Shown here: one piece after another, positions 59,453 through 64,000 of the stretch | How positions within the stretch are numbered: the first letter of the stretch is position 1 | Layout: each line of letters starts with the position of its first letter | NCBI GenBank assembly: GCA_963790505.1 | Contig: CAWBOT010000005.1 | Coordinates: forward strand, 992,001-1,056,000 | Length of the DNA: 64,000 bases | Direction of reading: 5' to 3' | Origin: Acidisarcina sp963790505 | GTDB taxonomy: Bacteria; Acidobacteriota; Terriglobia; Terriglobales; Acidobacteriaceae | The notes under the pieces: generated by a model | Databases searched by the model: none | Seen by the model: the letters and a program-made list of their open reading frames with translations, nothing else | Told to the model about the DNA's origin: nothing | Program-made: the position numbers and the translations under genes

Positions 59453-60907
59453 CTAGCTTGACATCACGAATTCTTTGCCGGCCTGGAGGACTTTGGCCAC
59501 CGACTCTTTGGAGCAGGATTCGGAGTAGACGCGGAGCAGCGGTTCGGTGCCAGAGGCGCGGAGGAGCAGCCAGGTTTCGGCGGCGTTCGGCTTGGTCTTT
59601 GCCTCGGGGTTATCGAGGAAGAACTTGATGCCGTCGAGGGTGGCGACGCGCAGGACCTTCATGCCGCCGATGGAGTCGACTCCGGCCTTGGCGCGGGCGA
59701 TGGCGGCGTTCTTGATCTTGTCGTCAATGTGGAGGTCGATGCGGCCGTACTGGTGCTCGCCGTATTCGGCCTGGAGGCTGGCGACGAGCTGGCCGAGTGT
59801 CTGCTTTTCGTCGGCCATGACATTGGCGAGCAGCAGGGAGTTGAGAAGGCCGTCGCGCTCGGGCAGGTGCTTCTTGATGCCGATGCCGCCCGACTCTTCG
59901 CCGCCAATGAGGATGTTTTTGTCTGGCTCGAGCATGAGGTCGGCGACGAACTTGAAGCCGATGCCGTGTTCGTAGAGCTTGCGGCCATATTTGGCGCAGA
60001 TACGGTCGATCATGTTGGTGGTGTTGAAGGCGCGGGTGACGTCGCCGGGCCATTGTTTGCGCACGATGAGCCAGCGCAGCAGGATGGAAAAAATCTTGTG
60101 CGGGTCGACGAAGTTTCCGTGTTCATCGACGGCGCCGAGACGGTCGGCATCGCCGTCGGTGGCGAGTCCCGCCTGGCATTGGTTGGCGACGACCGCTTCC
60201 TGCAGCGCCTTGATGTGAGGTTCGATCGGCTCGGGGTTGATGCCGGGAAAGAGCGGGTTGACCTCGCCGCGAATGGCGATGAAGTCGACGCCGAGGGGCT
60301 TGAGGATGCCGGCGATCACACCGCGTCCGGAGCCGTACATCGTATCGATGGCAAACTTCAGGCCGGACTTGGCAATTACATCGAGGTCGGCGAACTTTGA
60401 GATCGCTTCGATATACGGCGTCTGCAGATCGACTTCGGTAATCGTCGCGGGGGTAGGGGCCAGCTCCGGCGGCTCGCCGAGATAGCTGGCGATTTCGGTC
60501 ATGATCGACGGGCTGCCCGATCCTCCGTAATAGGCCTTGTACTTCACGCCATTCCACTGAGCCGGATTGTGGCTGGAGGTAATCATGACTCCGCCGGCTG
60601 CGCCGCGATGCAGCACCGCATAGGAGAGCGCGGGCGTAGGAGTGTAGCGGTCGGCGAGGAAGACTGGGATGCCCATCGCGGCGATCACTTTAGCCACGGC
60701 GACGGCGAAATCGCGGGAGCCAAAGCGGGTGTCATAGCCAATGCAGACGCCCTTCGACGGGTCTTCCTTGGCGACGACGTAGCTGCCGATGGCGGCGGCC
60801 GCGATGCGGACGTTTTCAAAGGTGAAGTCGTCGGCGATGATGCCGCGCCAGCCGTCGGTGCCGAACTTAATCTGAGTGACTGCCGGAGTCTGCGTTGAAG
60901 TGGCCAT
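59453..60907 (-). CDS. Phosphomannomutase/phosphoglucomutase family protein
   Basis: Alpha-D-phosphohexomutase, 484 residues, converting mannose-6-P to mannose-1-P (or glucose). MATSTQTPAVTQIKFGTDGWRGIIADDF; the active Ser in VMITSSHNPAQWNGVKY; metal loop AGLATDGDADRLGAVDEHGN; sugar loop IGGEESGGIGIKKHLPERDG; C-terminal phosphate loop LRASGTEPLLRVYSES. AGGAGG before ATG 60907. It is the third gene of the mannose cluster, 160 bp after manC with a repeat between. With its neighbours it would supply mannose-1-P for GDP-mannose. Confidence 0.93.
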   Translation of the reverse strand: MATSTQTPAVTQIKFGTDGWRGIIADDFTFENVRIAAAAIGSYVVAKEDPSKGVCIGYDTRFGSRDFAVAVAKVIAAMGIPVFLADRYTPTPALSYAVLHRGAAGGVMITSSHNPAQWNGVKYKAYYGGSGSPSIMTEIASYLGEPPELAPTPATITEVDLQTPYIEAISKFADLDVIAKSGLKFAIDTMYGSGRGVIAGILKPLGVDFIAIRGEVNPLFPGINPEPIEPHIKALQEAVVANQCQAGLATDGDADRLGAVDEHGNFVDPHKIFSILLRWLIVRKQWPGDVTRAFNTTNMIDRICAKYGRKLYEHGIGFKFVADLMLEPDKNILIGGEESGGIGIKKHLPERDGLLNSLLLANVMADEKQTLGQLVASLQAEYGEHQYGRIDLHIDDKIKNAAIARAKAGVDSIGGMKVLRVATLDGIKFFLDNPEAKTKPNAAETWLLLRASGTEPLLRVYSESCSKESVAKVLQAGKEFVMSS

Positions 60908-60973
60908 GCTTCATTTCCTCCTGAATTCTTTGTGAGCTGGGAATGCTTTTCTTCATCGGTGCGCTTCAAGCAA

Positions 60974-61036
60974 ACCGCAGATCCTTCGGCGAGGCCCTCG
61001 CGATGATGCTGCAATAGGCCTCGCTCAGGATGACAA
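60974..61036. repeat. Dispersed CAGATCCTTCG..GATGACA repeat
   Basis: ACCGCAGATCCTTCGGCGAGGCC and GCCTCGCTCAGGATGACAAT flank an insert of about 20 bp; GAGGCC and GGCCTC are complementary and could form a hairpin. Same family as 41301 and 57728. It lies between phosphomannomutase and manC. Confidence 0.55.
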
Positions 61037-61067
61037 TCATTCCTCGGATAATTCTGTCTTGTCTCAC

Positions 61068-62186
61068 TTAAATCAATTCCGGCTTGCCGTTCGCGGCGAG
61101 GTGTTTGACGACCTTGCCGACATCCTGAGCGTTAGCGCGAGTGGTGATCAGCAGGGCGTCGTCGGTTTCGACGACGACCAGGTCACTGACTCCGACCATG
61201 GCGACAAACTTTTTCGGACTGTAGACATAGTTTCCAGTGGCGTTGATGGCGACACTTTCGGCAGCCTGGGCAACGTTATCGTGCGCGTCTCTGTGCGCGC
61301 CCTTGGCGTGGGTGTGTTCGTAGAGCGTGGTCCACGATCCCAGGTCGTTCCAGCCGAAGTCGGCGGGAAAGCAGAAGATGTTCGACGCGCCCAGGCCTTT
61401 GGCCGAGCGAGGTTCCAAAACGGCTACGTCGACGCTGACATTTTCGCATTGCGGATAGAGCTCGGCGAAGACGCTGTCGAACTGCGGCGTGCCAAAGGCG
61501 TCGGCGATCTTCTGAAGCAGCGGCGCGGTCTTGGGCAAATGTTCGCGGATGGCGTTGGCGAGGGTGCGAGCACTCCAGAGAAAAATCCCGCTGTTCCAGT
61601 AGTAATTGCCGGCCTTGAGGAACTCTTCGGCGCGGGGAAGGTCAGGCTTCTCGGTGAAGCGGACGACCTGCATAGCGCCATCTTCAAGAGCCTTGCCGGT
61701 TTCGATATAGCCGTAGCCGATTTCGGGGCGAGTGGGGGTGACGCCGAGGACGATGATGTTTTCGCCGGCGGCGGCCCGGGCGATGCCCTTGCTCAGAGTC
61801 GCGATGAAGCCGGGTTCGTCGCCGATGACGTGATCGGCAGGGAACATGCCGAGCACCGCATTGGGCGACTGGCGTTCGATCAGGAACGCAGCCAGGCCAG
61901 CGGCCGGCGCGGTGTTGCGGGCGGAGGGCTCGCTGAGGATCTGGGTGGCGGGCAGCCAGTTGAGCTGTTCGGTGATGGTCGCCGAAAGAAGACCGTTGGT
62001 GACGACCCAGACCTGCTCGGCGGCGGCCAGCGGCGCGAGCCGCTCCACGGTCTGCTGGATCATGCTGCGATGCCCATCCAGAACGAGCACCTGTTTAGCG
62101 CGGGCGCGGCGGCTGAGCGGCCAGAAGCGGGTTCCGCTGCCTCCGGCGAGAATGATCGGGCGAAATTCGGTGTTCGCTTTCGTCAA
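61068..62186 (-). CDS. manC: Mannose-1-phosphate guanylyltransferase
   Basis: Makes GDP-mannose from mannose-1-P and GTP. 372 residues: MTKANTEFRPIILAGGSGTRFWPLSRRARAKQVLVLDG has the GGSGTRxWPLSR pyrophosphorylase loop, later FPADHVIGDEPGFIATLSKG, YGYIETGKAL, VVRFTEKPDLPRAEEFL, YYWNSGIFLWSARTL and FCFPADFGWNDLGSWTTLYE. The start is TTG 62186 with GGAG seven bases upstream. There is no cupin (phosphomannose isomerase) domain fused to it. It is 38 bp downstream of manA on the same strand. Confidence 0.93.
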   Translation of the reverse strand: MTKANTEFRPIILAGGSGTRFWPLSRRARAKQVLVLDGHRSMIQQTVERLAPLAAAEQVWVVTNGLLSATITEQLNWLPATQILSEPSARNTAPAAGLAAFLIERQSPNAVLGMFPADHVIGDEPGFIATLSKGIARAAAGENIIVLGVTPTRPEIGYGYIETGKALEDGAMQVVRFTEKPDLPRAEEFLKAGNYYWNSGIFLWSARTLANAIREHLPKTAPLLQKIADAFGTPQFDSVFAELYPQCENVSVDVAVLEPRSAKGLGASNIFCFPADFGWNDLGSWTTLYEHTHAKGAHRDAHDNVAQAAESVAINATGNYVYSPKKFVAMVGVSDLVVVETDDALLITTRANAQDVGKVVKHLAANGKPELI

Positions 62187-62223
62187 GTCGTGGCTCCGTA
62201 TTTCAAATTTTAATGATTGCGGT

Positions 62224-63204
62224 TTAATTGCCGGGCTGAGGAACGATGCGAATCACTTCGGCTTTATCGGCAGTGTCCACTCGCCAACTGCCAGCGGAAG
62301 CCGGAACGATCGCCGTCTGGCAGCGGCTCAGCGAGATCGGCCCTGATCCTTCGCAATGCAAAGTTGCTTCGCCTGCAGCTACAAAGAGTACCTTCGCACG
62401 ATCCTGAAATTGTCCGTGTGCGCTTCCCAGTGTTTCGCCAGCAATGCCGTTGTCCAGGGTAAACCGGTCGACGCGGAAGTATGGCACATTGATCAGGTTG
62501 ACGTGGCCATTTTCGGCGACTGATTTGATCTTTCCGGCGCGGGTCTTGAGCCGCATCGCCTCCATGGAGCGGTCGATGTGCAGCTCCCGGGGGCGACCGT
62601 AATCGTACATGCGATAGGTGAGGTCGGAGTTCTGCTGAGTTTCGAGGAGCACGACGCCGGGCCCGATCGCGTGAACGGTGCCGGCATCGACAAAGATCAT
62701 ATCCCGGCGCTCGACGGGAAGCCATGCAAGCAGATCTTCCAGAGTAGAGTCGAGGATCGAGGCACGGACTTGTTCCGGGTCGACTCCGGGCTTGATGCCG
62801 AGCGCAACCTGCGCTCCGGGCTGGGCGTCGAGGGCGTACCAGCACTCTGTCTTGCCGCGCGGGTCGCCGTAGGCCTGGGCCATCTTATCGTCGGGATGGA
62901 CCTGCACGCTGAGCTTTTCTTTGGGGAACAAGACCTTGACGAGCAAGGGAAACGCCCCGCCCGCATAGTTTTCGCCGAGTAGCTCCGCGCCGTGGGTCTG
63001 GGCAATGGCATCGAGCGCCTGACCTGCCAGGGGGCCGGTTTCGGCGACACATTGGTCGCCGGTGAGCCAGACCTCGCCGATCGGTTCGCCCGTCGTTTTG
63101 AAGTCAAACCACGGAGACAGATCTTCGAAGCCCCAGATGCGGGTGCGAAAGAACGGCGCAACCCGGAAGGGCTGAAGGGGAGTTTTGTCCTGAGGTGGAG
63201 TCAC
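62224..63204 (-). CDS. manA: Mannose-6-phosphate isomerase (type I)
   Basis: Cupin zinc enzyme converting fructose-6-P to mannose-6-P, the entry to GDP-mannose. 326 residues: RVAPFFRTRIWGFEDLSPWFD, GEVWLTGDQCV, FPLLVKVLFPKEKLSVQVHPDDKMAQ (zinc ligands), GKTECWYALDAQPGAQVALGIKPG and VDAGTVHAIGPGVVLLETQQNSDLTYRMYDYGR. It starts at GTG 63204 and is followed 38 bp later by manC. The order manA-manC-phosphomannomutase covers the whole route from fructose-6-P to GDP-mannose. It is divergent from the M48 gene. Confidence 0.93.
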   Translation of the reverse strand: MTPPQDKTPLQPFRVAPFFRTRIWGFEDLSPWFDFKTTGEPIGEVWLTGDQCVAETGPLAGQALDAIAQTHGAELLGENYAGGAFPLLVKVLFPKEKLSVQVHPDDKMAQAYGDPRGKTECWYALDAQPGAQVALGIKPGVDPEQVRASILDSTLEDLLAWLPVERRDMIFVDAGTVHAIGPGVVLLETQQNSDLTYRMYDYGRPRELHIDRSMEAMRLKTRAGKIKSVAENGHVNLINVPYFRVDRFTLDNGIAGETLGSAHGQFQDRAKVLFVAAGEATLHCEGSGPISLSRCQTAIVPASAGSWRVDTADKAEVIRIVPQPGN

Positions 63205-63374
63205 ACTTCATTTTAAGCTTTCCCGAAGTGCAGGGTCGAGCAAAATCTCCAGAGGGGACTCTGTCGCTTTGTCTTTTTAACGATTTAGCAACGTTTTGGC
63301 AGCGGCGAGCGTTGCCGCATTCGCGTGGGGATACACTGGGATTCGCTTTCGTTACGGCGAAAGGACGGGGTTGG

Positions 63375-64000
63375 ATGCGCCTCTGCGGTCTGTTATTTCT
63401 GCTCATCTTCCTGCCGATTCCGGGCCTGGCCGAGACCACGCCGACCGAGGCTGCGGCCATAGCTGCGGCGAGCAATGACCACGCAGCGTACACGCTGCCG
63501 CCGGAGAGGCTTGCCAAGGCCGAGGCGATTGGACGGATTCGCGTCGCGCTTACTTTCGGGGACCCCATCTGGCAAATTGCGTCGCTCATTCTGTTACTGC
63601 AGTCGGGCATCGCGAGACGCATGAGGAATGTTGCGGTGAAACTGTCGCCGAACCGTTGGGCGCAGGGTTTCTGCTTCTTTCTGCTTTTCGTGCTGGCGAT
63701 GACCCTGCTCACCCTGCCCATGGACATATATGCGCAGCATGTGCGCCTGTCGTATGGGCTCAGTGTGCAGTCGTGGGTGAGCTGGATTGGCGATCAGGCG
63801 AAGAGCTTCGCGCTGCTATATGTCTTTGGCGGACTGGGAACGATGCTGCTCTTTTTCCTAATCCGCAAGTCGCCCCGGGGGTGGTGGTTGTGGCTGTGGT
63901 TTCCGGCGGTTGTATTTACCGTGGTGACGATTTTTGCGACGCCCTACGTAATCGATCCGTTGTTCAACAAATTCGAACCGCTGGCGGCATCGAACCCCGC
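63375..64000 (+). CDS. M48 family zinc peptidase (CAAX-protease-like), N-terminal part
   Basis: Open frame from ATG 63375 to the right edge (208 codons), so the product is truncated by the window. Signal region RLCGLLFLLIFLPIPGLAE; then several membrane helices (WAQGFCFFLLFVLAMTLLTLP, SFALLYVFGGLGTMLLFFLI, WWLWLWFPAVVFTVVTIFATPYVIDPLFNKFEPL). The YVIDPLFNKFEPL segment is that of the M48 CAAX-peptidase N-terminal domain (Ste24-like); the HExxH motif would lie beyond the window. AAGGACGGGG precedes the ATG. It has no stop in the window and so is easily missed. Confidence 0.88.
   Translation, partial: MRLCGLLFLLIFLPIPGLAETTPTEAAAIAAASNDHAAYTLPPERLAKAEAIGRIRVALTFGDPIWQIASLILLLQSGIARRMRNVAVKLSPNRWAQGFCFFLLFVLAMTLLTLPMDIYAQHVRLSYGLSVQSWVSWIGDQAKSFALLYVFGGLGTMLLFFLIRKSPRGWWLWLWFPAVVFTVVTIFATPYVIDPLFNKFEPLAASNP

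Overview
The window looks like chromosomal DNA of an Acidobacteriota member, probably family Acidobacteriaceae (Terriglobus, Granulicella or Edaphobacter type). The grounds are high GC, an ADOP-type orphan permease with nearby PadR and HAAS genes, a secreted S53 peptidase with Ig-like repeats, an HspR-type heat-shock cluster, a DUF3011 protein, and many short hairpin repeats of the kind common in these genomes. I assign this from gene content only, not from any search. I see no rRNA, tRNA, CRISPR array, insertion sequence or prophage.

Layout. 1-7 kb: end of uvrB, then an imuA-imuB-imuC mutasome operon on the minus strand. 7-17.7 kb: a frameshifted solute-binding protein, a DUF3011 protein, glmU, a catalytic and non-catalytic M16 peptidase pair, a large S53 peptidase and rdgB. 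18-26 kb: TPR protein, nitroreductase and ADP-ribosylglycohydrolase, then a heat-shock cluster dnaK / 56-aa protein / dnaJ / broken BrnT-like toxin / antitoxin / hspR, then a glycosyltransferase. 26-33.7 kb: VOC protein and alpha/beta hydrolase; an ArsR-SRPBCC-SRPBCC-DUF1801 operon with its promoter and palindrome; GT2, a YCII protein, an SMR exporter and small membrane proteins. 34-43.8 kb: a GT39-type transferase, ADOP permease, signal peptidase I, PadR-HAAS pair, orphan ParD antitoxin, GH13 enzyme and an ExbD-like protein.

44-57 kb: Ppx/GppA and SixA, a MASE1-PAS-GGDEF cyclase, two cyclophilins, a UPF0303 protein, malate dehydrogenase and a frameshifted isocitrate dehydrogenase, VOC proteins, a secreted Gfo/Idh/MocA oxidoreductase, a HAD hydrolase and a SCO1 protein. 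57-64 kb: a composite repeat block, a BON-domain envelope protein, three GDP-mannose pathway genes (manA, manC, phosphomannomutase) and the start of an M48 peptidase.

Points of most interest. The heat-shock cluster carries a 56-residue gene between dnaK and dnaJ and a toxin-antitoxin remnant between dnaJ and hspR, with a possible HspR operator before dnaK. Two otherwise well-conserved genes each carry one extra base and the toxin carries one in-frame stop, so either recent decay or assembly error is at work. Several hairpin repeat families sit between genes, one in an A-B-A-B array. I found no clear new defence or mobile system.
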